Positions 1 through 8,381 of a stretch of 49,806 nucleotides of DNA are shown piece by piece. Position 1 is the first letter of the stretch, and the number at the start of each line of letters is the position of its first letter. The position numbers and the translations under genes are program-made. The notes under the pieces were generated by a model. That model was not told the DNA's origin. It was given only the letters and a program-made list of their open reading frames with translations, and ran no database searches. Origin of the DNA: Bacteroidota bacterium (GTDB taxonomy: Bacteria; Bacteroidota; Bacteroidia; B-17B0; Aurantibacillaceae); contig PLYA01000089.1 of assembly GCA_003153315.1 (NCBI GenBank), positions 1 to 49,806 on the forward strand. Direction: 5' to 3'.

Positions 1-69
1 ACAGTTAAAAACCCTTAAAATACTGACATTTTTAAGGTTTTATGCGCTGTAACATCAGTAAATACGACT

Positions 70-342
70 ATGTTTAAGATAAATATACACATACCTAAAG
101 CAAACACGTGTATGTTTAAAGTAATCATGCGTGTGTTTAAGATAAACATACACGTACTTAAAGTAAACATGTGTATACTTAAAGTAATCATGCACATGTT
201 TAAGATAAACATACACATACTTAAGATAAACATACACGTACTTAAAGTAATCATACGTATACTTAAGATAAACACCCATATACTTAAAGTAATCATGCGC
301 ATACTTAAAATAAACATAGGTATACTTAAAGTAAAGATGTGG
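70..342. repeat. 21-bp minisatellite, 13 units
   Basis: Thirteen head-to-tail 21-bp units run from 70 to 342 without a gap. Two alternating subtypes are visible: ATGTTTAAGATAAACATACAC and ATACTTAAAGTAATCATGCGT. Because 21 is a multiple of three, several frames stay open on both strands and would encode heptapeptide repeats such as ILKVIMR; I regard these reading frames as by-products. The array ends about 45 bp before the recombinase start codon, so it forms the upstream region of that gene. Positions 1-69 hold no gene I can support. A second, unrelated 21-bp array lies at 35539-35769. Confidence 0.9.
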
Positions 343-374
343 GCGTTTTTAAGCAAGCTAATTGCTTTTTGTAT

Positions 375-382
375 TATATTTG
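375..382 (+). promoter_or_regulatory. Bacteroidota-type -7 box before the recombinase
   Basis: TATATTTG matches the Bacteroidota -7 consensus TAnnTTTG exactly and lies four bases before the preferred ATG at 387. I see no convincing -33 TTG at the usual distance. If it is used, the transcript would be nearly leaderless. The alternative is that this is simply coding sequence, if translation starts at the in-frame ATG at 339. Confidence 0.35.
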
Positions 383-386
383 GTGT

Positions 387-1466
387 ATGCAAGCTATTAA
401 AATACAAAGCATAGAACATGAAGGCAAAAAACGCCTGGCACTTAGCTTTGAATATAACAACAAACTTATTGCGCTTATAAAAACTGTTGAAGGCTACAAA
501 TACAGCAGCAGCAAAAAACTATGGCACTACCCAAATAATGAAGACACACTAAATACCCTAAAACAAACCTTGCACGGCGTTGCAACTATTACCGAAGAAA
601 AACTAAGCCTGCCTCCTACGCTTAATGATGAAGCCAAACAAAAAGTAAAACAATATGTGCAATGGCTAAAAAGCAAACGTTATAGTGAGAGTACCATAGG
701 TACTTATACAAATGCACTACAGGCTTTTCTTAAATTTTATAACACCAAACCTGTAACAGAAATTACTAATCAGGATGTAATTATTTTTAATAATGAGTTT
801 GTGCTCAAATACAAGTTATCGGCATCATACCAAAGTCAGGTTGTAAATGCCATAAAATTATTTTTTAGAACCATACAAAATAAGAGTATTGATATAGAAC
901 AAATACACCGCCCTAAAAAAAGCAATGCATTGCCAAATGTTTTGAGCAAAGAAGAGATTAAGAAAATATTGGAAGCGCATGCCAATATAAAACATAGGGC
1001 TATGCTAAGTTTAATTTATGCTTGTGGTTTGAGGCGGAGTGAATTGCTTAATTTAAAACCCAATGATGTTGATAGTAAGCGTGGTTTGCTGCTAATAAAA
1101 GAAGCTAAGGGCAAAAAAGACCGCATTGCGCCTATATCCGATAAAATAATAAACCTATTGCGAGAATATTATAAAGCCTATAAACCACAAACTTGGTTAT
1201 TTGAAGGGCAATATAAAGGAGAACCCTATAGTGCAGAGAGCTTGCAAAACATATTAAAGCAAGCCTTGGCAAAAACTAAAATTAATAAGCCCGTTAGTTT
1301 GCATTGGTTGCGGCACAGCTATGCCACCCATTTATTAGAAAACGGAACTGATTTACGTTATATACAAGAGTTGCTTGGACATAAAAGCAGCAAAACAACC
1401 GAAATATACACACACGTAAGCACCAAAAGTTTGCAAAAAATAAAATCGCCGTTTGATGATTTATAA
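387..1466 (+). CDS. Tyrosine recombinase at the head of the cassette array (not canonical IntI)
   Basis: A 359-residue site-specific recombinase of the phage integrase/Xer family. The N-terminal part has a short Bacteroidota-type domain (IEHEGKKRLALSFEY), followed by a SAM-like core-binding domain and the catalytic domain. Catalytic residues are present: Arg in ACGLRRSELL (about 216), His and Arg in HWLRH (about 306 and 309), His in LGHKS (about 332) and the nucleophile Tyr in EIYTHV (about 341). The C-terminus IKSPFDDL resembles the RSPLD ending of IntI proteins, but the roughly 30-residue insertion that IntI carries between patches II and III is absent. The start at 387 is preferred because homologous domain sequence begins there; an in-frame ATG at 339 overlaps the minisatellite. 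The gene is immediately upstream of 15 attC-bounded cassettes and points the same way. I infer that it is their recombinase; this is unproven. Confidence 0.9.
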   Translation: MQAIKIQSIEHEGKKRLALSFEYNNKLIALIKTVEGYKYSSSKKLWHYPNNEDTLNTLKQTLHGVATITEEKLSLPPTLNDEAKQKVKQYVQWLKSKRYSESTIGTYTNALQAFLKFYNTKPVTEITNQDVIIFNNEFVLKYKLSASYQSQVVNAIKLFFRTIQNKSIDIEQIHRPKKSNALPNVLSKEEIKKILEAHANIKHRAMLSLIYACGLRRSELLNLKPNDVDSKRGLLLIKEAKGKKDRIAPISDKIINLLREYYKAYKPQTWLFEGQYKGEPYSAESLQNILKQALAKTKINKPVSLHWLRHSYATHLLENGTDLRYIQELLGHKSSKTTEIYTHVSTKSLQKIKSPFDDL

Positions 1467-1495
1467 TTGAAATGATATTACTTTTACAATATAAA

Positions 1496-1572
1496 TGTGA
1501 TACCAGTTACATAAAGCCCACCAAAAACGGATGGTTTTATGTAAGTTTATCACACATATAAACAAGTTATAA
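1496..1572 (+). other. Candidate attI-like junction with imperfect inverted repeat
   Basis: Between the recombinase stop and cassette 1 lies an imperfect inverted repeat: TGTGATA...TTACATAAA (from 1496) pairs with TTTATGTAA...TATCACA (to about 1554), with bulged bases. About 12 bp later the array starts at AACAAG/TTATAACC (cut position 1566/1567). The first bases of cassette 1 are complementary to its own 3' end near 2158-2175, which fixes this boundary. By position this is where the primary attachment site (attI) should be. The hairpin could instead be the recombinase terminator, although no T tract follows it. Confidence 0.5.
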
Positions 1573-1603
1573 CCAATACGGCGGACAAATCTAATAACCG
1601 ACA

Positions 1604-2149
1604 ATGAACATTGCAGACAAAAATATTCCTCGCCGACCTTTGACCGTTGAGTCAACAAATCAACTTCGCGACACATTACTAACTGCCTTGACAGAAATAC
1701 TTAAAGATTCTTGTCCTTGCCACTATCCACGTTTTCGCTACTTAACGGCATTTCAGCATGACAACTATAAAGCAGGGCCCGTGTTTTGCGCGGACTCCAA
1801 TTATTTAATATCAATTGCCCGTTCAAAAAACTTGGACTTTCTAAAACAAACAGACAGAATTACCGAAAATCTAATAGGTGACTACAGCGCCGACTTAGTT
1901 TACACATGCAACAAATGTTCAACAGTATATAAATGTATTGGTAAACAATACAGCATTAGTTTTGAATTTGAGTATTTAATTACAATCGACAAAAAATATG
2001 GAACTAACATTGGAGCCGACGTGACTTTTCCTATTCCTTTGCTTCAAGGACTTTATGGCTTCGACGACGCCAACATATTATTGTGTGCTAAAGAATATAA
2101 ACTTGGGACAGCGGAGGAAGTTTTTAATTATTTGACCGAGAAAAAATAA
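1604..2149 (+). CDS. Cassette 1: hypothetical cysteine-containing protein
   Basis: A 181-residue protein that I do not recognise. There is no signal peptide or membrane segment, so it is probably cytosolic. It has two small cysteine clusters, CPCHYPRF (about residue 37) and CNKCSTVYKC (about 102-111), which could bind a metal. The gene sits 37 bp after the cassette boundary and ends 19 bp before its attC core. It is the first cassette and so probably the most recent insertion, if the array behaves like an integron. Confidence 0.75.
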   Translation: MNIADKNIPRRPLTVESTNQLRDTLLTALTEILKDSCPCHYPRFRYLTAFQHDNYKAGPVFCADSNYLISIARSKNLDFLKQTDRITENLIGDYSADLVYTCNKCSTVYKCIGKQYSISFEFEYLITIDKKYGTNIGADVTFPIPLLQGLYGFDDANILLCAKEYKLGTAEEVFNYLTEKK

Positions 2150-2168
2150 ACTATGTGCGCCGTACTGG

Positions 2169-2299
2169 TTATAACAGCACCCAGAATTCCAAGCGGCGGA
2201 CAGCGTAAAGATTTTATTTGTACCTTTATTAAACATTGCTCCCAGCCGACTGTGACTTCTTCCAAAGCCGCTCGGAAATCTGGCTGCAAAACGTTACTG
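2169..2299 (+). other. attC-like site 1
   Basis: TTATAAC opens the site and AACGTTACTG closes it. The inner arms pair imperfectly: CCAGAATTCCAAGCGGC on the left against GCCGCTCGGAAATCTGG on the right. The loop carries TACCTTTA at 2221. It belongs to the same sequence family as sites 10 and 14. Confidence 0.88.
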
Positions 2300-2343
2300 G
2301 CAATGGCTCGACAGGACAAACCATCACATAAACAAGACTACTA

Positions 2344-2976
2344 ATGAATAGAGATTTTAATAAAGTAATGTCTAACAAATCAGACAATGATTTGCTTGAA
2401 ATAGCCTCGAATTACAAAAAATTTACAAAAGACGCATTAGCTGCTTTATTAAGTGAACTAAAAATGCGAAAAATAGAAATAACTAATATTATTGAAATTG
2501 AAAATTGGATAAAAGAACTTGAGGTTAAAAACGAGAATGTAGGGAAAGTAAGTGGAACAATAGAATTACATCCAAACATCGAACGTGTAGCAAAATTTAT
2601 ATTACTTGGAATTCCAATAAGTTTAATCCAGTTAATAATCACTGCATTTTATTTAAATCAAGCTGTAGGTAGCATTTCTTTCAGCCAAATAGTTAGCTTG
2701 TTATCTTTCTCTCTAATTCTTATATGGATAATAATATTATTATTTGCAGCATGGATAAAATCAGGAACTTCAATTTCAAGAATAGTAATAGCTATACTTA
2801 CTGGTTATGCTATTATCACCAATATTTCAAGTCTTATTGACTCAGTCAATGAGGGAATACTTTTAATATTTGTTTCTATTATTAATTTAATAATAGACTG
2901 CTATATCTTATATCTATTATTTAATAAAGACACATCCAATTGGTACAAATCGAACAAACTAAATTTGACGAACTAA
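2344..2976 (+). CDS. Cassette 2: membrane protein with four predicted helices
   Basis: A 210-residue protein. The first about 75 residues are soluble and contain the pattern MSNKSDNDLLEIASN...LAALLSELKMRKIE, which I have seen at the start of many small Bacteroidota membrane proteins. Four hydrophobic segments follow (roughly residues 82-102, 110-135, 143-163 and 172-195). Function is unknown. The gene is followed by about 145 bp of AT-rich DNA with no visible gene before attC site 2. Confidence 0.78.
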   Translation: MNRDFNKVMSNKSDNDLLEIASNYKKFTKDALAALLSELKMRKIEITNIIEIENWIKELEVKNENVGKVSGTIELHPNIERVAKFILLGIPISLIQLIITAFYLNQAVGSISFSQIVSLLSFSLILIWIIILLFAAWIKSGTSISRIVIAILTGYAIITNISSLIDSVNEGILLIFVSIINLIIDCYILYLLFNKDTSNWYKSNKLNLTN

Positions 2977-3122
2977 GCTGAACTAAACTTTTATAACAAT
3001 TGTGTAACAAGACAAACAAGCAAGACACAAAATACCGACCCAAGTGTTACGAACTGTATTTAATTAGACGTGAAAACCATTGCTTACCAAGACATGACAA
3101 GCAAAAAGAAAAATACCACTGC

Positions 3123-3251
3123 CAGTAACAACGGCTTGCTCGGCAGTCGGGCGACGGTGCAAAACAAAAAGTGTTATCTTTATAAAAAGTTTATCGGTTA
3201 AGTTGGTTGGTGCTTCGTATCGCCCGACCGCCAAGCCGTAGAACGTTAGGT
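3123..3251 (+). other. attC-like site 2
   Basis: CAGTAAC opens and AACGTTAGGT closes the site. Arms: ACGGCTTGCTCGGCAGTCGGGCGA against TCGCCCGACCGCCAAGCCGT. This site differs most from the others in sequence but keeps the architecture and the loop element TATCTTTA at 3175. The gene-free stretch 2977-3292 holds this site plus short flanks with nothing else recognisable. Confidence 0.85.
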
Positions 3252-3292
3252 GCAAGTGGCGGACATTCAACTGGACGAAAAATTGTAGTAAT

Positions 3293-3973
3293 ATGACAAA
3301 AAAGATACTGATAGTCTGTATAATTTCCGTTCTTATTTTTGGGTTTAAAACAAAGACTTTGACACCAAATGAATGGCGAAACAATGCTCGACAAATTGCA
3401 GACACTTTTTTATGCTCATTGTTCAAAATAAACTCCGTGGACAGCGCTTTTTATCTTAATTCACTAAAATCTGGTTATGACGATACAACAATAATTAATA
3501 AAAAAGAGACGAAACGCCTTAAACAAAAAATTCCAACATTTGTTCAATACAAGAACGGTATTAATTACATCCCTGTTTATTACTATTTTTGGTACAGTTT
3601 AAAAAATGACTTTTCCGACAAACCCTATTTCATGTGTATAGGGATTACTAAAGATTTAAAACCTATCAAGTTTACAGTTACTAACCTGATAAAAATTCAT
3701 GATGTTCGAACTTTGCCAACAAAAAAAGATTTCATGTTGCTGGTTAAACAATATAATCTTAATCCCAAAACGTGTGACATTTATTATATGATCGAACCAA
3801 ATATGCATAATGTAAAAAATGAATATGTTTTATTATTGAAACAAAGAATTGGAACCTCCGCTCCTGCTTATGACGGATGTGACAGTTCCTACATTACAAA
3901 GAGTATTTATATCAATCCATGGACTAAACAACTTCTTAGAATGGCTATTGACACAAATCAACTTTGCATATAG
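3293..3973 (+). CDS. Cassette 3: exported hypothetical protein
   Basis: A 226-residue protein that begins with a short hydrophobic signal-like segment (MTKKILIVCIISVLIFGFKT). The rest is rich in Tyr, Asn and Lys and matches no family I know. It has no T9SS sorting domain at the C-terminus, so if exported it probably stays in the periplasm or envelope. The cassette start 47 bp upstream, TTAGGTGCAAGTGGC, is complementary to its 3' end near 4024-4041. Confidence 0.75.
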   Translation: MTKKILIVCIISVLIFGFKTKTLTPNEWRNNARQIADTFLCSLFKINSVDSAFYLNSLKSGYDDTTIINKKETKRLKQKIPTFVQYKNGINYIPVYYYFWYSLKNDFSDKPYFMCIGITKDLKPIKFTVTNLIKIHDVRTLPTKKDFMLLVKQYNLNPKTCDIYYMIEPNMHNVKNEYVLLLKQRIGTSAPAYDGCDSSYITKSIYINPWTKQLLRMAIDTNQLCI

Positions 3974-4034
3974 AATTACCTTACACTTATGACTGGACAT
4001 GTAAGTATGATTTATTTGTATGTAGCCACCAGAC

Positions 4035-4165
4035 ACCTAACAGCAAGCAATACCCAATGGCGGGCGAATTGCGTAAAGAAAATTTATTACTTTTATCAAA
4101 CGTTATTGCAAGGCGAAAGTTGGTTGTTCCAAACCGCCACTGGGTTTGCTTGCAGAACGTTATAC
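4035..4165 (+). other. attC-like site 3
   Basis: ACCTAAC to AACGTTATAC. First member of the commonest sequence family, with left arm AGCAAGCAATACCCAATGGCG and right arm CGCCACTGGGTTTGCTTGC; the family also includes sites 4, 6, 7, 13 and the truncated site 15. Loop element TACTTTTA at 4088. Confidence 0.9.
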
Positions 4166-4172
4166 GCAAAAC

Positions 4173-4202
4173 GGTTGACTCGTCCCGGCGGACAAGTCAA
4201 CC
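4173..4202 (+). promoter_or_regulatory. Leader hairpin of cassette 4
   Basis: GGTTGACTCGTCC and GGACAAGTCAACC form a 13-bp inverted repeat with one mismatch and a 4-nt loop. It ends 14 bp before the start codon of the Mrr-like gene. The same GACTTGTCC/GGACAAGTC core recurs in the leaders of cassettes 5, 9 and 15. There is no T tract, so it is not a typical terminator. Confidence 0.6.
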
Positions 4203-4216
4203 TTAAATAAAAACAT

Positions 4217-5095
4217 ATGGCACGAAAAAAAGCAAACAGTGACTTACCATCTTTTGACGAACTAATTATTCCGACTGTTAAAGCTCTAAAAGAATTAGGC
4301 GGCTCGGGGACAATAGAAGAAATTAATTCTAAGGTTTATGTGATTGCTAAAATATCTGACGACATTTTACAAATTCCGCACGGCGACGACGGAACGACAA
4401 TGGAAGTTGACTATAGACTTGCTTGGAGTAGAACGTATCTTAAAAAATTCGGACTTCTTGAAAACTCTTCTCGCGGAATTTGGGCATTAACTAAATCCAA
4501 CATAGACCCTGACAAACTTGACTATATAGACATTGTACGGACAATTAGAGAACAAGCCAAACCAACTGTTCCAAAAAACAAAACCACAAAAGCGACCGAA
4601 CACGAAATCGCAGAAGAAGAAGTTAATGATACAGAGCAATGGAAAGAAAATCTATTAAATGTTCTTTATAAAATAAAGCCAGATGCCTTCGAGCGACTTT
4701 CGCAAAGACTTTTAAGAGAAAGCGGATTTTTTCAAGTGGAAGTAACAGGTAAATCAGGAGACGGTGGAATTGATGGAAAAGGAATTGTTAGAGTAAATGG
4801 TCTACTTAGTTTTTATGTTATCTTTCAATGCAAACGTTATAAAGGCTCTGTAGGCTCAAAAGACATAAGAGAATTTAGAGGTGCAATGATTGGCAGGGAG
4901 GTAAAAGGACTTTTTATTACTACTGGGACATTTACGAAAGATGCGATTAAAGAAGCTGTTAGAGATGGTGCCCCACCAATTGATTTAATGGATGGCAATC
5001 TACTTTGTGACAAATTAAAAGAATTAAAGTTAGGTGTTGACGTAAAACTAACAGAGACTGTTGAAATAAAAAACGACTGGCTAAATAATTTATAA
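4217..5095 (+). CDS. mrr: Cassette 4: Mrr-family restriction endonuclease
   Basis: A 292-residue protein with the layout of Mrr: an N-terminal winged-helix region (about 10-95: PTVKALKELGGSGTIEEIN...YLKKFGLLENSSRGIWALT), a charged linker, and a C-terminal PD-(D/E)xK nuclease domain (about 150-265). The catalytic pattern is visible as GDGGIDGKGIV followed by VIFQCKRYKG, with the QxK motif intact. Mrr enzymes are type IV restriction nucleases that cut modified DNA. No methyltransferase is in the window, as expected for type IV. A defence gene is common integron cargo. The gene lies 57 bp after the cassette boundary, just after a hairpin. Confidence 0.9.
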   Translation: MARKKANSDLPSFDELIIPTVKALKELGGSGTIEEINSKVYVIAKISDDILQIPHGDDGTTMEVDYRLAWSRTYLKKFGLLENSSRGIWALTKSNIDPDKLDYIDIVRTIREQAKPTVPKNKTTKATEHEIAEEEVNDTEQWKENLLNVLYKIKPDAFERLSQRLLRESGFFQVEVTGKSGDGGIDGKGIVRVNGLLSFYVIFQCKRYKGSVGSKDIREFRGAMIGREVKGLFITTGTFTKDAIKEAVRDGAPPIDLMDGNLLCDKLKELKLGVDVKLTETVEIKNDWLNNL

Positions 5096-5152
5096 GTTAC
5101 AAAATCGGCAGACCTTTGTACAGTATTGTGTAGTGTTAGTAAACCGTTCTGC

Positions 5153-5282
5153 GTATAACAGCAAGCAATTCCCAATGGCGCGCGAACTGTAAACCGAAAC
5201 ATTTTTTTATTATATTTACATTACGCAAGCCGACACATTGTACTTTCAAAACGCCACTGGGTTTGCTTGCGGAACGTTACAA
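5153..5282 (+). other. attC-like site 4
   Basis: GTATAAC to AACGTTACAA, family of site 3. Its loop carries an AAACCGAAACATTTTT stretch followed by TATATTTA at 5211, shared with sites 6 and 13. The cassette 4 end AAACCGTTCTGCGTATAAC is complementary to its start TTATACGCAAAACGGTT at 4160. Confidence 0.9.
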
Positions 5283-5293
5283 GCAACAACGGC

Positions 5294-5317
5294 GGACTTA
5301 TCCCTCGGGACAAGTCC
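5294..5317 (+). promoter_or_regulatory. Leader hairpin of cassette 5
   Basis: GGACTTATCCC pairs with GGGACAAGTCC around a 2-nt loop. It lies 56 bp upstream of the outer-membrane protein start. Same core as the hairpins at 4173, 9228 and 18385. Confidence 0.55.
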
Positions 5318-5372
5318 ACCTTCGACAATAATGTTACGGACTCTACGTTATTCGGACAAAATACAGCAGACA

Positions 5373-6062
5373 ATGAAAAAAATACTTCTTATTGCGACAC
5401 TGACAGCGACCACGTTGACCGCTCTTGCGCAGGACAGCACGACAACAAAAAAAGTTTATCATAACGAGTTCGGTGTTGACGCGACTGGTTTTATTAAACA
5501 GTTTGCAAACCTTAATTCAAGCTCGACAACTTATTCCCCGACTTACTATTTGACTTATCGTCGTTATTTCAAGTGCGGTAATATTCGACTTGCAGTTGGT
5601 GGTGACTTTTCAAATGCGACAATTCCTTCTTCCTATGTTGGCGACCCAAATACTTATCACAACAATTCAAATTCCCTGAATGCACGTATTGGTTGGGAAT
5701 TTGTTAGTGAGTTAAGCAAACGTTGGCAAGTATTTTACGGACTTGACCTTCGACCTGCTCTTGTTTACAGTAAAAATGACGCAGTTAATTTCAATGGCGG
5801 TTATGCCCAAGGCGACGAAACTAAATCGCAAATATATGGCGTTGCGCCGGTTCTTGGATTTCGTTTTAATCTGACAAACAGACTCAGCATAATAACTGAG
5901 ACAAGTTTTTCAATCAATATGCAAAAGGACTGGGAACACAAGTATTTTACTCCGACTTCAAGTGCGTATCCTCCACCAATGACTTACTCGCCGACAACAG
6001 CACAAAAAATGTTTAGTAGCTACGGACAACCTTTGTCAGTATTTATTGTGTTCAAAATATAA
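5373..6062 (+). CDS. Cassette 5: outer-membrane beta-barrel-like protein
   Basis: A 229-residue protein with a clear signal peptide (MKKILLIATLTATTLTALAQ). The mature part shows alternating amphipathic strands (GVDATGFIKQF, YYLTYRRYF, IRLAVGGDF, LNARIGWEF, WQVFYGLDLRP, VLGFRFNL, LSIITETSF) and ends with LSVFIVFKI, a typical barrel terminus with aromatic residues. I read it as a small outer-membrane barrel of unknown ligand. The start at 5373 is chosen because it begins the signal peptide; the longer reading frame to 5238 would start inside attC site 4. Confidence 0.82.
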   Translation: MKKILLIATLTATTLTALAQDSTTTKKVYHNEFGVDATGFIKQFANLNSSSTTYSPTYYLTYRRYFKCGNIRLAVGGDFSNATIPSSYVGDPNTYHNNSNSLNARIGWEFVSELSKRWQVFYGLDLRPALVYSKNDAVNFNGGYAQGDETKSQIYGVAPVLGFRFNLTNRLSIITETSFSINMQKDWEHKYFTPTSSAYPPPMTYSPTTAQKMFSSYGQPLSVFIVFKI

Positions 6063-6129
6063 CACGGTCTGCGGACATTTTGTACAGCAGGACACGTAGT
6101 CGTTGTGTAGTGTTAGTAGCCGTTGCAGC

Positions 6130-6259
6130 TTGTAACACAGGGTTTCGCGTTAGCGGGCTGACTCGGTAACGAAATATTTTGTACTTTTATTTATCCGTTC
6201 TCACGGTTGACACATCGCGGTTTCAAAACCCGCCAACGCAAACCCTGGGAACGTTATGC
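6130..6259 (+). other. attC-like site 5
   Basis: TTGTAAC to AACGTTATGC. Arms ACAGGGTTTCGCGTTAGCGGG and CCCGCCAACGCAAACCCTG; inner part close to sites 9 and 12. Loop element TACTTTTA at 6182. Preceded by GCGGACATTTTGTACAGC, a 3' element shared with other cassettes. Confidence 0.88.
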
Positions 6260-6267
6260 CCAATGCT

Positions 6268-7248
6268 ATGACAATGACACGAGTGACATTTATAATATTA
6301 ATCTTGACGACTTGGGTAACACTTGCGACAGGACAAAATCTTGTTCCCAATTCAAGTTTTGAAATATATACCGCATGCCCCGGACCGTATTGGCCAAACG
6401 ACGTTAATAAAGCTGCCCCGTGGTACAATCCGACAACCTGTTCTCCTGATTATTTTGATACTTGCGCTGCTGCAGTTAGCGCAGGTGTTGGCTCACCCAA
6501 CAATTGGATTGGGTATCAAAATGCTCACACGGGTGTTGCATACGTTGGAACATATGTTTGGGCAAGTAGTGGTCAAAATTCACGTGAATATATACAAGTA
6601 AAACTATTAGACTCCTTACGTTCAGGGCAACAATATTGCGTTAGCTTTTATGTTAGTCTTGGAGTTAGTCCATCAGGATATAATTACGCAATAACAGAAA
6701 TGGGCTTACTTCTTTCAAATAACTCAATCACAACTTCTAATTATTATTATTTACCATATATCCCACAGATTACATCTCCGCCAGGTGTTTTCTTGACAGA
6801 CACTCTTAATTGGACAATGATTTCAGGAACATATACTGCATTAGGTGGAGAACAATATATTACAATCGGAAATTTTAAAACCGATGTAAATACGGATTCA
6901 CTTAACTTTATGCACACTTCGCCTTCAGGAGGACAAGCTTATTACTATATTGATGATGTTAGTATTTATGAGTGTGTAACTGGAATCTCTGAAATAGTTG
7001 TAAGCAATAAAACGACTGTTTATCCAAATCCTTTTAATAGTAGCGCGACAATACAATTTAGTAATACAAAAAAAGAAATTTGCACGCTGACACTTTACGA
7101 CCTGCATGGACAAATTGTTCGGACAATAAATAATATTGCAAGCGACCAAGTTGTAATTCAAAAAAACGATTTGACAAATGGGTTGTATTATTTTGTTTTG
7201 CGGACAAGTGACAACGTTGTTGGAACTGGTAAATTATCAGTAGAATAA
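6268..7248 (+). CDS. Cassette 6: T9SS-secreted jelly-roll-like protein
   Basis: A secreted protein of about 326 residues. After the signal peptide (ending near LATGQ) comes NLVPNSSFE, which opens a carbohydrate-binding-like module common in Bacteroidota surface proteins; it closes at YYYIDDVSIYEC (about residue 236). The last 80 residues are a type A T9SS sorting domain (VYPNPFNSSATIQF...NGLYYFVLRTSDNVVGTGKLSVE), so it should be exported by the Por system and attached to or released from the surface. An in-frame ATG at 6256 overlaps the recombination core GTTATGC; the 6268 start is preferred but uncertain. It is a paralogue of cassette 7. Confidence 0.85.
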   Translation: MTMTRVTFIILILTTWVTLATGQNLVPNSSFEIYTACPGPYWPNDVNKAAPWYNPTTCSPDYFDTCAAAVSAGVGSPNNWIGYQNAHTGVAYVGTYVWASSGQNSREYIQVKLLDSLRSGQQYCVSFYVSLGVSPSGYNYAITEMGLLLSNNSITTSNYYYLPYIPQITSPPGVFLTDTLNWTMISGTYTALGGEQYITIGNFKTDVNTDSLNFMHTSPSGGQAYYYIDDVSIYECVTGISEIVVSNKTTVYPNPFNSSATIQFSNTKKEICTLTLYDLHGQIVRTINNIASDQVVIQKNDLTNGLYYFVLRTSDNVVGTGKLSVE

Positions 7249-7259
7249 ATAGCACTTGG

Positions 7260-7389
7260 GCATAACAGCAAGCAATACCCAATGGCGGCGAATCGTTAAA
7301 CCGAAACATTTTTTTATTATATTTACATTACGCAAGCGGACACATTGTACTTTTAAAGCGCCACTGGGTTTGCTTGCAAAACGTTATGC
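7260..7389 (+). other. attC-like site 6
   Basis: GCATAAC to AACGTTATGC, family of site 3 and close to sites 4 and 13 throughout the loop. Loop element TATATTTA at 7318. Cassettes 6 and 7 share the boundary sequence GTTATGCCCAATGC. Confidence 0.9.
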
Positions 7390-7401
7390 CCAATGCCTGA
7401 C

Positions 7402-8373
7402 ATGAAAATTATTCTAACAATATTGACTTTTCTAACCTTGACATTGGCGACAGGACAAAACCTTGTGACTAATGGTGGCTTTGAAACATATTCATTATGT
7501 CCGACAACAAAAAGCACATCAGGTAATCTACAAATTGCTTATGCAAATGGTTGGCACGCTGCTGCATCGACACCAGACTATTATAATGCTTGCGCAGGGA
7601 TAAGTACTGGCGTAAACGAACCATATTCTAACTTTGGCTATCAACAAGATTGTTGCGGCGGCTCAGGTTACGCGGGTGGTTTTATGATTTCCAGATTCGC
7701 GACCAATAATGATGACAGAGAATATATTTATACAAAGTTGATTGACACTTTAAAGGCTGGACATAAATATTTAGCAAGTATGTATGTTAGTCGAGCCGAC
7801 GGATGGGATTATGCAGTCGCGACAATAGGTATGTTATTTACTGATACGGTAATAAATTTAATTTACCCACAAAGTTTCATTAGCGCAATACCACAGATAA
7901 AAAACACCACAGTATTATCCGACACGCTTAATTGGATGTTAATACAAGACACTCTTACTGCAATTGGTAACGAAACATATTTAACAATTGGCAATTTTAA
8001 TACAAGCGCTACGTGTGACTCTGTTAATGTTGGAGGTAACGGCACTCATTCTAGTTTTGGTTATTATTTTATAGATGGCGTTTCCGTAATTGACATTGGA
8101 ACAACAAGCATTAATCAAATTAACTCCAAATCTTTATTTCAAATTTATCCAAACCCAACAAGCGACCAGTCCACACTACAATTTGACAATACAAAAGCAG
8201 AACTTTGTACGTTGACACTGTATAACAACTGCGGACAAATTGTGCGGACAATAAATAATATCACAAGCGACCAAGTTGTAATTCAAAAAAACAACTTGAC
8301 AAGTGGTTTGTATTATTTTGTACTGCGGACAAGTGACCGTGTTATTGTGACTGGTAAACTTGCGGTGGACTAA
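7402..8373 (+). CDS. Cassette 7: T9SS-secreted jelly-roll-like protein
   Basis: A 323-residue secreted protein and paralogue of cassette 6. Signal peptide MKIILTILTFLTLTLATGQ, then NLVTNGGFETYSLCP opening the same binding-like module, with the matching motifs REYIYTKLIDTLKAGHKY, DTLNWMLIQDTLTAIGNETYLTIGNF and YYFIDGVSV. The T9SS type A domain (IYPNPTSDQSTLQF... SGLYYFVLRTSDR) is nearly the same at the DNA level as that of cassette 6; for example, GCGACCAAGTTGTAATTCAA is shared. The start at 7402 begins the signal peptide directly; an in-frame ATG at 7393 is possible. Substrate unknown. Confidence 0.85.
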   Translation: MKIILTILTFLTLTLATGQNLVTNGGFETYSLCPTTKSTSGNLQIAYANGWHAAASTPDYYNACAGISTGVNEPYSNFGYQQDCCGGSGYAGGFMISRFATNNDDREYIYTKLIDTLKAGHKYLASMYVSRADGWDYAVATIGMLFTDTVINLIYPQSFISAIPQIKNTTVLSDTLNWMLIQDTLTAIGNETYLTIGNFNTSATCDSVNVGGNGTHSSFGYYFIDGVSVIDIGTTSINQINSKSLFQIYPNPTSDQSTLQFDNTKAELCTLTLYNNCGQIVRTINNITSDQVVIQKNNLTSGLYYFVLRTSDRVIVTGKLAVD

Positions 8374-8381
8374 AGCACAGG

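Noticed and set aside
15..419. Open reading frames on both strands across the first minisatellite
   Set aside because: They exist because the 21-bp period keeps several frames open at once; heptapeptide content is mirrored on both strands, with no sign of a real gene.
387..1466. Prophage or ICE integrase explaining the region
   Set aside because: No phage structural, conjugation or replication genes follow; the downstream genes are single units each closed by an attC-like site.
5238..5372. Longer 5' versions of cassette genes starting within attC (also at 8404, 10506, 12799 and 18313)
   Set aside because: The extra residues are translated attC sequence; the internal Met begins a signal peptide or conserved domain in each case.
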